From JBFELO01 sp041552055 (lineage in GTDB: Bacteria; Acidobacteriota; Thermoanaerobaculia; Thermoanaerobaculales; Sulfomarinibacteraceae), in the NCBI GenBank assembly GCA_041552055.1, contig JBFELO010000129.1:1-13113 (forward strand): a stretch of DNA of 13,113 nt, written 5' to 3'. The notes under the pieces were generated by a model, which worked only from the letters and a program-made list of their open reading frames with translations, had not been told where the DNA came from and searched no databases. Positions 1-5,927 of this stretch are shown piece by piece. The position numbers and the translations under genes were made by a program. Position 1 is the first letter of the stretch. Every line of letters starts with the position of its first letter.

Positions 1-8
1 CTTGAACC

Positions 9-362
9 ATGCGAGGATCGAAACGCGTTCACGGCGATGTGGAGGGCGACAGGATCGGTGCCCGTGAGGAGGTGTTCGCGCTGGTGCGACGGATCCCACG
101 GGGGCGGGTGATGACCTACGGGCAGATCTCGGCCGAACTGGCGAGTCGATTGTCGCCGCGTGCGGTGGGCTGGATCATGCACCGCTGCCCCGACGATGTG
201 CCGTGGCATCGGGTGGTGAACGCGTCCGGGGGATTCTCGACCGACCGCCTGCCAGACTTTCCCAAGGGCCTCCAGCGCTCCATGGTGGAGGAAGAGGGAA
301 TCGAGGTCCGGCAGAACGGCACGCTGGATCTCGAGGTGTACCGGTGGCTGCCGGAGAGGTGA
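9..362 (+). CDS. Alkyltransferase-like (ATL) DNA damage-recognition protein
   Basis: 117-residue single-domain protein of the MGMT/Ada DNA-binding fold. Visible motifs are VMTYGQIS (residues 34-41, with the Tyr that flips the damaged base), RAVG (51-54, the Arg finger) and PWHRVV (65-70). In true O6-alkylguanine transferases the last motif is PCHRV with the alkyl-accepting Cys; here Trp66 replaces it. This is the hallmark of ATL proteins (Atl1, E. coli YbaZ), which bind O6-alkylguanine but cannot repair it, and in studied cases hand the lesion to nucleotide excision repair. The N-terminal catalytic-cap domain of full MGMT is absent, as usual for ATLs. The ATG at 9 is the first visible start. 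Only eight bases precede it, so its ribosome site and a longer N-terminus cannot be judged, and residues 1-17 are not family-conserved. A DASS transporter gene follows 59 bases downstream on the same strand, with no obvious functional link. Confidence 0.9.
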   Translation: MRGSKRVHGDVEGDRIGAREEVFALVRRIPRGRVMTYGQISAELASRLSPRAVGWIMHRCPDDVPWHRVVNASGGFSTDRLPDFPKGLQRSMVEEEGIEVRQNGTLDLEVYRWLPER

Positions 363-371
363 AGGGGAGTG

Positions 372-406
372 TTCAGAGATCAGAGATCAGAGTTCAGATC
401 TCAGGA
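372..406. repeat. Five-unit heptamer tandem repeat
   Basis: Five consecutive 7-base units fit the consensus WTCAGAG: TTCAGAG, ATCAGAG, ATCAGAG, TTCAGAT and CTCAGGA. They fill most of the 59-base gap between the ATL gene and the transporter gene. The last unit lies about 15 bases before the transporter ATG, so the repeat probably makes up the transporter's 5' leader. No Shine-Dalgarno sequence is obvious inside it. Confidence 0.8.
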
Positions 407-421
407 TGAACCAGGTCGCGA

Positions 422-1873
422 ATGAGGAACTCGGAGAGGTTGACTCCTGCGACGGTGGGTCGATTGCTGGGACCGGCGCTCTGTGTCTTCATGCTGATCG
501 TCCCCACGGGATCGCTGGAAGGCGCGGCCAAGCAGGTCGTGGCCGTGGTGTTGTGGATGGCGGTGTGGTGGATGACCGAGGCGGCCCCGCTGGCCGTCAC
601 CTCCATGCTGCCGCTGGTGTTGTTCCCATTGCTCAACGTGCGAGGCGTGCGGGACGTGGCGCCCAACTACTCCAACCACATGATCTTCCTGTTCCTGGGG
701 GGCTTCATTCTCGCACTGGCCGTGGAACGGTCCGGCCTCCATCGCCGGATCGCCCTTGCGGTGCTCGACGCGATCGGGGCGTCGCCCAAACGGCTGGTGT
801 GGGGTTTTCTGATCGCCACCGCCGCGCTCTCCATGTGGCTGTCGAACACCGCGACCACTCTCATGATGTTGCCGATCGCGGCGGGTGTCGCCCAACGCGT
901 CGGACACCCCAGGGCGCCGAGTCGGCTGATGCTGGCAGTGGCGTACGGGGCTTCCATCGGTGGCATCGGTACCCTGGTTGGGACGCCGCCGAACCTGGTG
1001 CTTGCGGGGATGGCCCCGAGCCTGGTATCCGACCTCGAACCGCTGACCTTTGGCGGCTGGATGATGTTCGGGGTTCCGTTCGTCGTGCTGTTTACGCCGG
1101 TTGTGGGATTGGTCCTGGCGCGGGGCCTGCCGAGCGGGGCCCGGCGTGACCCGGGGCTCGCGGCGGAGCGATCAGCGCTCGGCCCGATGAGGCCGCACGA
1201 ACGGCGGGTGGCGATCCTGTTCACCGTCACGGCGCTGGCGTGGGTGACGCGCTCAAACCTCGACTTCGGCATCTTCACCGTCTCCGGATGGAGCTCCCTG
1301 CTCGCCGATCCGGAGATTGTCTCCGACGCGGTCCCCGCGATCGCCGCGGCGGCGTTGGCCACGTTGCTGCCTTCGGGGGAGGTGTCCGGGAGGCGGCTGC
1401 TCAGCTGGGACGAGATCAGTCACGGCGTGCCGTGGGGCGTGCTGCTGTTCGGGGGAGGGTTCGCGGTGGCCGACGCGGTGCGCGCCACATCGGTCGACGA
1501 ATGGCTCGCAGCGGGCCTCGAGGGTCTTGCCGTCCTGCCATTGCCGCTGGTGGTGCTCAGCATCTGCCTGATCACGACCTTTGCGACCGAGCTGACGTCC
1601 AACACCGCGACCGCAACGCTGCTGATGCCGGTCATGGCCGCGCTCGCGGCCGTACTCGATGTTCATCCGTACATGCTGATGGTTCCGGCCACTCTGTCGG
1701 CGTCGTGCGCATTCATGCTGCCGGTTGCGACACCTCCGAACGCGATCGTGATAGGTTCGGGCAGGGTCTCGGTGCAGGACCTGTTTCGCGAGGGCATCAG
1801 GATCAACTTCGTCGGAGCGGTGGTGGTGACGATTGCAGTGCTGACCTTGGGGCGGTGGTTGTTGCCGATGTAG
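422..1873 (+). CDS. DASS/SLC13 family sodium-coupled anion transporter
   Basis: 483-residue polytopic membrane protein of the divalent anion:Na+ symporter (DASS, SLC13, VcINDY-like) family. The family's internal two-fold repeat is visible: SNTAT at 141-145 and again at 393-397 (Na+/substrate clamshell motifs), each followed by a TPPN loop (188-191 and 437-440). Roughly 11-12 hydrophobic segments span the chain, beginning near residue 15, and an MTEA motif follows the second segment (51-54). Length matches the usual 450-500 residues. Known members import C4-dicarboxylates, citrate or sulfate with Na+; substrate cannot be read from sequence. The ATG at 422 lacks a clear Shine-Dalgarno. TTG 440 and GTG 455 lie just after a GGAGAGG, but their spacing is poor, so 422 is kept. 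It is convergent with mqnA. Being 59 bases downstream of the ATL gene, it may share its transcript. Confidence 0.9.
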   Translation: MRNSERLTPATVGRLLGPALCVFMLIVPTGSLEGAAKQVVAVVLWMAVWWMTEAAPLAVTSMLPLVLFPLLNVRGVRDVAPNYSNHMIFLFLGGFILALAVERSGLHRRIALAVLDAIGASPKRLVWGFLIATAALSMWLSNTATTLMMLPIAAGVAQRVGHPRAPSRLMLAVAYGASIGGIGTLVGTPPNLVLAGMAPSLVSDLEPLTFGGWMMFGVPFVVLFTPVVGLVLARGLPSGARRDPGLAAERSALGPMRPHERRVAILFTVTALAWVTRSNLDFGIFTVSGWSSLLADPEIVSDAVPAIAAAALATLLPSGEVSGRRLLSWDEISHGVPWGVLLFGGGFAVADAVRATSVDEWLAAGLEGLAVLPLPLVVLSICLITTFATELTSNTATATLLMPVMAALAAVLDVHPYMLMVPATLSASCAFMLPVATPPNAIVIGSGRVSVQDLFREGIRINFVGAVVVTIAVLTLGRWLLPM

Positions 1874-1883
1874 CGCCCGCCCG

Positions 1884-1920
1884 CCCAGCCGTCGCTCGTG
1901 CCTGGTCGCTCCACCGCCCA
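1884..1920 (-). repeat. Dispersed spacer repeat, copy A (minus orientation)
   Basis: On the minus strand this reads TGGGCGGTGGAGCGACC, four bases, then ACGAGCGACGGCTGGG. The same two blocks (16 of 17 bases and 16 of 16) occur on the plus strand at 5179-5222 with an eleven-base middle. It begins 10 bases after the transporter stop codon. The long matches in a non-coding setting argue for a real repeat family, but only two copies are visible. Confidence 0.6.
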
Positions 1921-1927
1921 CCTGCCC

Positions 1928-1955
1928 GGATGCTGGATGTTCGATGCTGGATTCC
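1928..1955. repeat. Four-unit heptamer tandem repeat
   Basis: Units GGATGCT, GGATGTT, CGATGCT and GGATTCC run head to tail in the gap between the convergent transporter and mqnA genes. The period of 7 matches the repeat at 372-406, but the sequence is different. No terminator-like hairpin with a T run is seen in this 100-base spacer. Confidence 0.75.
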
Positions 1956-1973
1956 CCAGAGCCGGCCACATCC

Positions 1974-2786
1974 TCATCCCGTCGCGTCGTACAGCTCCAG
2001 GGGGCGGACGTCCTCGATCAGGCCGAGCTCTTGGCACCGTTGCCAGAACACCGACATCGCCTTCAGCTCACGCTGGCCGAGATCGAAACGGAGCAGGGTG
2101 CACAGGTACAGCTCGGCCAGCTCCCGCGTCCATCCGCGCTGGGTCGCGTGGCGGTCGATGATGTCGTGAATCCGGCCGCGGTTGACCTCCCGTCGTTGCC
2201 GAAGCACCCTCGGGAGCTCCTCGAGATCCGTGCCTCGTCGGGTCATCCAGACGGCGAACACGAACGGCAACCCGGAGATCCTGTGCCACGCGTCCCCGAG
2301 GTCCAGCTGGTGTGGAAAATCCTCCCCCTTTGGAGCCGACGCGACCACCTTGTCGCCGATCAACAGGACCGCATCCGCGCCGTCCGCAGCCTCGGCGAGA
2401 GTCGGTCGGTGGTTGAAGATCGTGAGTGTCGGGCGTGTGGCGTACAGCTCGTGCAGCACCACCTGGAGCAGGGCGACCGACGTGCTGCTGTCCCTGTCCA
2501 CCGCGATGTGGTCGACGTCGGGGAGCGGCCGGCGGCTGAACACGCGGACGGTGAGCGTCGTGGAGGCGGAGCCGATCGCGCCCACGGGCACGACGGCGAG
2601 CGGTGCGGACGACGTCTGATAGTCGATGATCGGGCACAGCGCGACCGATGCCCGGCCCTGCAGGAGAATGTCCAGCAGACGACTCGGCACATCAGTCGTC
2701 ACCGTCACGCCTGATTCCTCGTCGAGCCCCTCGACGAGCGGGAGGGCGTTGAGGTAGCTGACGCTGCCGACCGTGTGTGTGCGCAT
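1974..2786 (-). CDS. mqnA: Chorismate dehydratase, futalosine menaquinone pathway
   Basis: 270-residue cytoplasmic protein of the MqnA family (periplasmic-binding-protein-like fold). MqnA dehydrates chorismate to 3-[(1-carboxyvinyl)oxy]benzoate, the first step of the futalosine route to menaquinone. The N-terminus carries the typical GSVSYLNALPLVEGL. It is followed by a DVPSRLLDILLQG block, VALCPIIDY, a DRDSSTSVALLQVVL stretch, a GDKVV segment and a C-terminal helical part, and length fits the family (about 270-290). The ATG at 2786 gives the standard N-terminus but has no clear Shine-Dalgarno. In-frame TTG codons at 2837 and 2831 follow AGGGAG (7-base spacing for 2831) and would add 15-17 non-conserved residues, so the start is uncertain. 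No other mqn gene is in the window. A hexamer-built inverted repeat lies upstream and the nucleotidase gene is 242 bases upstream on the same strand. Confidence 0.92.
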   Translation of the reverse strand: MRTHTVGSVSYLNALPLVEGLDEESGVTVTTDVPSRLLDILLQGRASVALCPIIDYQTSSAPLAVVPVGAIGSASTTLTVRVFSRRPLPDVDHIAVDRDSSTSVALLQVVLHELYATRPTLTIFNHRPTLAEAADGADAVLLIGDKVVASAPKGEDFPHQLDLGDAWHRISGLPFVFAVWMTRRGTDLEELPRVLRQRREVNRGRIHDIIDRHATQRGWTRELAELYLCTLLRFDLGQRELKAMSVFWQRCQELGLIEDVRPLELYDATG

Positions 2787-2868
2787 CGAGCGGGTACTGT
2801 ACCGCAGCCGAGCGAGATTCAGTCCACTCAACCGCAATCTCCCTGTTCACTCGACTCAGGGGGAGTGC

Positions 2869-2940
2869 CCGTATCCGTATCCGTCTACGTCTCCGTGCCC
2901 GGTAAGACCGCGCGGAGATCGGATACGGAGACGGAGACGG
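2869..2940. repeat. Inverted repeat built of CCGTCT-type hexamers
   Basis: The left arm holds five hexamers (CCGTAT, CCGTAT, CCGTCT, ACGTCT, CCGTGC) at 2869-2898. The right arm on the opposite strand reads CCGTCT, CCGTCT, CCGTAT at 2940-2923. Positions 2881-2900 pair with 2921-2940 at 17 of 20 bases across a 20-base spacer. It lies in the 242-base gap upstream of mqnA, so it could form a hairpin in an mqnA leader or in readthrough RNA from the nucleotidase gene. No T run follows either arm, so it does not look like an intrinsic terminator. Confidence 0.75.
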
Positions 2941-3028
2941 TTCTTGTGAGTGGATCTCCAGACGTGTTCTGATCCGGCTTACGAAATCGCGAAGGCGTGA
3001 GACGGGGATGAGGCCCCGCCCATGAGGG

Positions 3029-4465
3029 TCATGGATCGTGCGGCATGGTCCCGCGGGTCGACCTGAGGTAGGCAAAGGGCGTGGCGTAGAGGAAGTTCGA
3101 CACCCTCGAGGTGTAGATGTCGGCCGAGCGCTCGATCTGCCGGGCGAGGTGGCTCTTGTCGTTGCCTGCGCGCAGCAGCGGGCCCCACCGTGGGTCGACG
3201 ATCGCCCCTGCGCCGCGCGCCAACGGCGCCACCTTGCCGTCCAGCTCTTCGATCCTCGACCAGAGCTGCTCGAGCCGCTCTTCGAGTTCGCTCTCGGTCG
3301 CGGTCTGAGCGGGGCCGTAGCCGAGACGCAACCGCTGCAGCTCGAGGCGGGCTCGACACATGTCGTTTTCGAGCCGTTCCTTCTCCGTCATGAACTCCGC
3401 CAGCTGGAGCTCGGTCGGGTGAAACTCCGCGAGCGCGGCGAGCTCCTGCTCGAGCTCGCGCACCACCAGGGCCGTGCGCCACCGCAACAGTTTCTTCGAC
3501 ATCCTGACGTCGGCGTAGATGTGGTCCCCCACGAACAAGATCTCTGCGCCGGAGAGGGCGAGGTACTCCTCGACCTTGGACGCGTCGCCACCGAGGTACA
3601 CGCCGGGCCCGGGGATCAGGCCGGGGACCGGTGCCAGCAGGGCCCGCTCCTCGTCGACGACAGTGAACAGCGGCAGCTCGAAGGTGAAGAAGTCGGGTTT
3701 CCTCGCAGCCACGATGACGAGCTCGAACAGGTCGCGCCACACCATGCCCTCGGGCAGGTCGTGGCCCAGCGTGTAGGTCATCACGTCCCGAACGTACGGC
3801 CACTCCGCGTTGGTGATCAGCATCAGGCGCTTGCCGGACCGCTGCTGGTCGAGCAGCGCCATCGCGAGATTCCCGTCGCGTTCGATGTAGCGCCCCGGAT
3901 CGGCCACGATCTCCGCCTTCAGACTGCCCTCGACGTGGGTCTGATCGAGGTGGACCACCACCCTCTTGTACAGGTCCTGATAGCCGTGGACCTCCGGCAG
4001 TTGATGCTGGTCGTAGAGGTCCACGAGCTGACAGAAGAGGCAGCTCCCGGACAGCGAGAACGGGGTGTTGAGAAAGAAGAACCGCGGCTCCGACAGGTCG
4101 ACCGGCGTGTGACGATAGACGGCACGTTGTTCGTCGAAGCTCAGCAGTCGGGTTCCGTGAGCGGCGCGCATCACGTAGCCGAAGCGGTTCGCCTTGACGA
4201 CATTGCCGAGATCGGTGTCGATCACCAGACCTCGCGCCACCATCGTGGGGTCGAACGCAAGCTCGGCCACCGGCCAGCCGTCTTCGGCCAGCATGCGCTT
4301 GATCTCGTCGTAGGCGCGTCGTTCCCAGGTCTCCACCTGGTAATGCGCCAACGTGTAGTCCATGTCGTAGCCGATCGCCCCGATCGATCTCAGATTCAGT
4401 GTGCGGTTGGCGTAGATCCGGCGTTGCGGCGGGACATCGGTTGCGGGCGGGGGATTATCCGTCAT
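3029..4465 (-). CDS. HAD-IG family purine 5'-nucleotidase (cN-II-like)
   Basis: 478-residue cytosolic protein of the 5'-nucleotidase HAD-IG family (Pfam 5_nucleotid; relatives are human NT5C2 and Legionella Lpg0095). HAD motif I is GYDMDYTL (32-39; nucleophile Asp34, acid/base Asp36). Motif II is LITNA (Thr218), motif III has Lys256 in ARKPDFF, and motif IV is FVGDHIYADV (311-320, Asp314/Asp319). A charged helical stretch (about 335-415) is probably coiled coil, and a conserved-looking SNFLYATPFAYLRS lies near the C-terminus. Family members hydrolyse IMP and GMP, giving inosine and guanosine; substrate here is inferred. The frame stays open upstream to 4825, but the ATG at 4465 is where family-like sequence begins; its Shine-Dalgarno is weak. 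A minus-strand hairpin and terminator sit about 135 bases upstream, possibly a regulated leader. The hpt gene lies 811 bases upstream on the same strand. Confidence 0.88.
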   Translation of the reverse strand: MTDNPPPATDVPPQRRIYANRTLNLRSIGAIGYDMDYTLAHYQVETWERRAYDEIKRMLAEDGWPVAELAFDPTMVARGLVIDTDLGNVVKANRFGYVMRAAHGTRLLSFDEQRAVYRHTPVDLSEPRFFFLNTPFSLSGSCLFCQLVDLYDQHQLPEVHGYQDLYKRVVVHLDQTHVEGSLKAEIVADPGRYIERDGNLAMALLDQQRSGKRLMLITNAEWPYVRDVMTYTLGHDLPEGMVWRDLFELVIVAARKPDFFTFELPLFTVVDEERALLAPVPGLIPGPGVYLGGDASKVEEYLALSGAEILFVGDHIYADVRMSKKLLRWRTALVVRELEQELAALAEFHPTELQLAEFMTEKERLENDMCRARLELQRLRLGYGPAQTATESELEERLEQLWSRIEELDGKVAPLARGAGAIVDPRWGPLLRAGNDKSHLARQIERSADIYTSRVSNFLYATPFAYLRSTRGTMPHDP

Positions 4466-4599
4466 GGTGCACAGTCCATGGAGAGAGGATAGACGAGACT
4501 GCAGCCAGTGGTCGATCGACAAGGGGAACTCACCCGCTTCCGGGGTCGTGCTCGTCCGCGATGTCGGGGCGTCCTTTGAGACCGGAATCGGTTTCCCAG

Positions 4600-4625
4600 A
4601 AAAAAAGCAAGCCCAGATGGGCTTG
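4600..4625 (-). terminator. Rho-independent terminator, minus strand
   Basis: On the minus strand, CAAGCCC, loop ATCT, GGGCTTG, then C and seven Ts. The stem is 7 bp with no mismatch. It lies about 135 bases before the nucleotidase ATG on the same strand and about 650 bases after the end of hpt. It could end an unrecognised RNA or the hpt transcript, or act as an attenuator in the nucleotidase leader. Confidence 0.75.
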
Positions 4626-4634
4626 GGAAGGAGG

Positions 4635-4664
4635 AGATTGGTTGGTGCGTCCAATAACCAATCT
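4635..4664 (-). promoter_or_regulatory. Hairpin just upstream of the minus-strand terminator
   Basis: AGATTGGTT pairs perfectly with AACCAATCT (9 bp) around a 12-base loop. On the minus strand it precedes the terminator stem by 9 bases, the order expected of a structured leader or the 3' end of a small RNA. I could not match it to a known riboswitch, 6S RNA or SRP RNA consensus. It shares no obvious alternative pairing with the terminator stem, so a switch mechanism is not shown. Confidence 0.45.
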
Positions 4665-4804
4665 AGGGCTCGTCGCCGATCGGCGCTGTGAGCCGGGTCA
4701 CACGGCAGCACCTGAGTGTCGATCTCACACGACACGAGGGGACGATGTCGGGTCCGCGGCGCTCGCGGCTGGCGCTGCGAGCACGGTGCGTCCAGGGAGG
4801 ACCA

Positions 4805-4933
4805 GCAACAAAGGCAAGAAGACACGAAGCGCCCATCCGCCCGGAAGAGAAACCGAAGATCACGCAGATGGAAAAAGATGTTCCGCCCTCCCCAACACCA
4901 ACCGCAAAATCACCAAGGCGCTAAGAAGAAATG
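4805..4933. repeat. A-rich patch of degenerate short-period repeats
   Basis: Three related-looking purine-rich stretches occur: CAACAAAGGCAAGAAGACAC from 4805, GATCACGCAGATGG near 4858, and ACCGCAAAATCACCAAGGCG from 4901 running into CTAAGAAGAA. They share AAGG, AAGA and CACCAAG/CACGAAG words at irregular spacing. They resemble decayed interspersed repeats that I recall from other repeat-rich bacterial spacers. This is an impression and was not checked by search. Confidence 0.4.
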
Positions 4934-4937
4934 GGAT

Positions 4938-5022
4938 GCACTGGCGCCGACGGCCTTCGGCCGCCAGCCCGCTTGAACGGGCTGCGGACCTTAGCGGTCA
5001 CCCCATGCAGTGACGCCAGCGC
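4938..5022. repeat. Multi-hairpin element with closing stem
   Basis: CTGGCG (4941-4946) pairs with CGCCAG (5014-5019) and two more pairs follow after a mismatch. Inside are three hairpins: CGGCC-TTC-GGCCG (4951-4963), CAGCCCG-CTTGAA-CGGGCTG (4965-4984), and either GACC/GGTC (4987-4999) or GTCAC/GTGAC (4997-5014). The layout is like a REP or BIME-type element or a small structured RNA. It is not a tRNA, as there is no T-arm or anticodon loop. The strand is undetermined. Confidence 0.55.
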
Positions 5023-5178
5023 CTCGCGCGGGAGTGCCGGGTATTGCGGTTCGAGGACCTCCGTCGTGTGGAATACGGTCAATCATTGCGGTCTCGAAAC
5101 GCCAATACCGGGCTCCCGCGGGGAGCGCGTCGGGGAGCGGGCGCGTCGAGACGAAGACGACGACGAAGAGCGAGCGGA

Positions 5179-5222
5179 TGGGCGGTCGAGCGACCGGTGA
5201 CTGGCGACGAGCGACGGCTGGG
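5179..5222 (+). repeat. Dispersed spacer repeat, copy B
   Basis: Reads TGGGCGGTCGAGCGACC, eleven bases, then ACGAGCGACGGCTGGG. Both blocks recur on the minus strand at 1884-1920. The middle section GGTGACTGGCG adds a GACTGGCGAC-like unit that is missing from copy A, consistent with loss or gain of repeat units. Confidence 0.6.
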
Positions 5223-5276
5223 TGGTTGTGTGAAGACGAAGACGGAGAGCCCGCGGGCGGTCGGTTGGGGTCTTCG

Positions 5277-5810
5277 TCACTCCTCGGGCTCGACGACGCC
5301 GATGTAGGGCAGAGTGCGGTACCTCTCCGCCCAGTCGAGGCCGAAGCCGACCACCCACACGTCGGGTATTTCGAAGCCGAGGTAGTCGATCTGGGCGTGG
5401 ACCTGGCGCCGCTCGGGCTTGTGGACCAGCACGCACGTCTTGAGCGACGCCGGCTGTCGCGTGGCCAGGGTGCGCAGCAGGTAGGTGAGGGTGTAGCCGG
5501 TGTCGACGATGTCCTCCACCACCAGGACGTGCCGGCCGCCGATGTCGCTGCGCAGGTCCATGATCATGCGCACTGCGCCATCGGTCTTGGTGGTGTCGCC
5601 GTAGGTCGACAGCGCCATGAAGTCGATCGACCGCGGGATGGTAAGCCGGCGCGCGAGGTCGGCGAGGAAGATGAACGAGCCCTTGAGGACTCCCACCATC
5701 AGGAGGTCGTCCACCTCGGAGTAGTCCGACGAGATGCGGTCGGCGAGCTCGTCGATCTTGGCGAGGATCTGCTGCTCGCTGATCAGGACCTTGGGTCGCG
5801 TATCGGACAT
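5277..5810 (-). CDS. hpt: Hypoxanthine phosphoribosyltransferase
   Basis: 177-residue cytosolic purine salvage enzyme. It joins hypoxanthine (and usually guanine) to PRPP, giving IMP or GMP. The PRPP-binding loop is VVEDIVDTGYTL (97-108; acidic pair Glu99/Asp100, catalytic Asp103). LKGS (42-45) is the pyrophosphate loop, SIDFMALSTYG (61-71) the flexible loop, VHKP (129-132) supplies the purine-contacting Lys131, and Asp159 in GFGLDW is the metal ligand. Length is typical of bacterial Hpt (175-185). The ATG at 5810 has a strong GGGGAGG Shine-Dalgarno 7 bases upstream. It is divergent from the ABC exporter operon across 117 bases that must hold both promoters. The nucleotidase gene, acting on the product nucleotides, lies downstream on the same strand beyond a long spacer. 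No terminator directly follows the stop. Confidence 0.95.
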   Translation of the reverse strand: MSDTRPKVLISEQQILAKIDELADRISSDYSEVDDLLMVGVLKGSFIFLADLARRLTIPRSIDFMALSTYGDTTKTDGAVRMIMDLRSDIGGRHVLVVEDIVDTGYTLTYLLRTLATRQPASLKTCVLVHKPERRQVHAQIDYLGFEIPDVWVVGFGLDWAERYRTLPYIGVVEPEE

Positions 5811-5927
5811 CGCTCAGCCTCCCCGCGCGCCACGGTATCACGGAGAGGGCGGGTCGCCGGAACATGAGATCATGGCGCGAGGTTTCAGTGGGGGGGTGAG
5901 GCGTTGTCCCAGCCGCGAGGCGACACG
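5811..5927. promoter_or_regulatory. Divergent hpt / ABC exporter promoter region
   Basis: The 117 bases between the two divergent start codons must contain promoters for both directions if each gene is transcribed from its own side. TGATAC on the minus strand, near 5833-5838, is a possible -10 for hpt, but I see no convincing -35. A run of seven Gs at 5890-5896 precedes the alternative TTG start of the exporter gene. Confidence 0.35.

Larger units (their letters stand above)
4466..5276. other. 811-base non-coding spacer rich in structure and degenerate repeats
   Basis: I see no protein gene here. Open frames in this stretch have no recognisable motifs and overlap inverted repeats. In order it holds: the nucleotidase leader (4466-4599), a minus-strand terminator (4600-4625), a 9-bp hairpin (4635-4664), the 12-base palindrome CGCCGATCGGCG (4674-4685), an A-rich patch with degenerate repeats (about 4805-4933), a three-hairpin element (4938-5022), GAAGAC-type hexamers (5148-5170 and 5231-5249) and a dispersed repeat (5179-5222). 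The local base composition of 4800-4935 is clearly more A-rich than the genes around it. Confidence 0.7.

Noticed and set aside
372..406. CRISPR array or part of one
   Set aside because: Units are 7 bases with no spacers; no other array in the window has 20-50 base repeats alternating with unique spacers, and no cas gene is present.
406..1149. Alternative plus-strand frame starting at ATG 406
   Set aside because: It overlaps the transporter in another frame and gives a Gly/Arg-rich, non-membrane translation, while frame 422 has the paired SNT and TPPN motifs.
3000..3024. Possible terminator after the nucleotidase gene (GGGG/CCCC pairing near GACGGGGATGAGGCCCC)
   Set aside because: The stem is only 4-5 bp and no T run follows on the minus strand.
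3038..4492. 484-codon plus-strand open frame antisense to the nucleotidase
   Set aside because: The minus strand shows all four HAD motifs in order; the plus-strand translation has no recognisable family features.
4466..4825. N-terminal extension of 120 residues on the nucleotidase
   Set aside because: The extension would be translated through the terminator hairpin, has no family similarity that I can see, and the conserved part starts right after ATG 4465.
4938..5022. tRNA or tmRNA fragment
   Set aside because: The cloverleaf-like fold lacks a T-loop consensus, a 7-base anticodon loop with 5-bp stem, and a CCA-type end.
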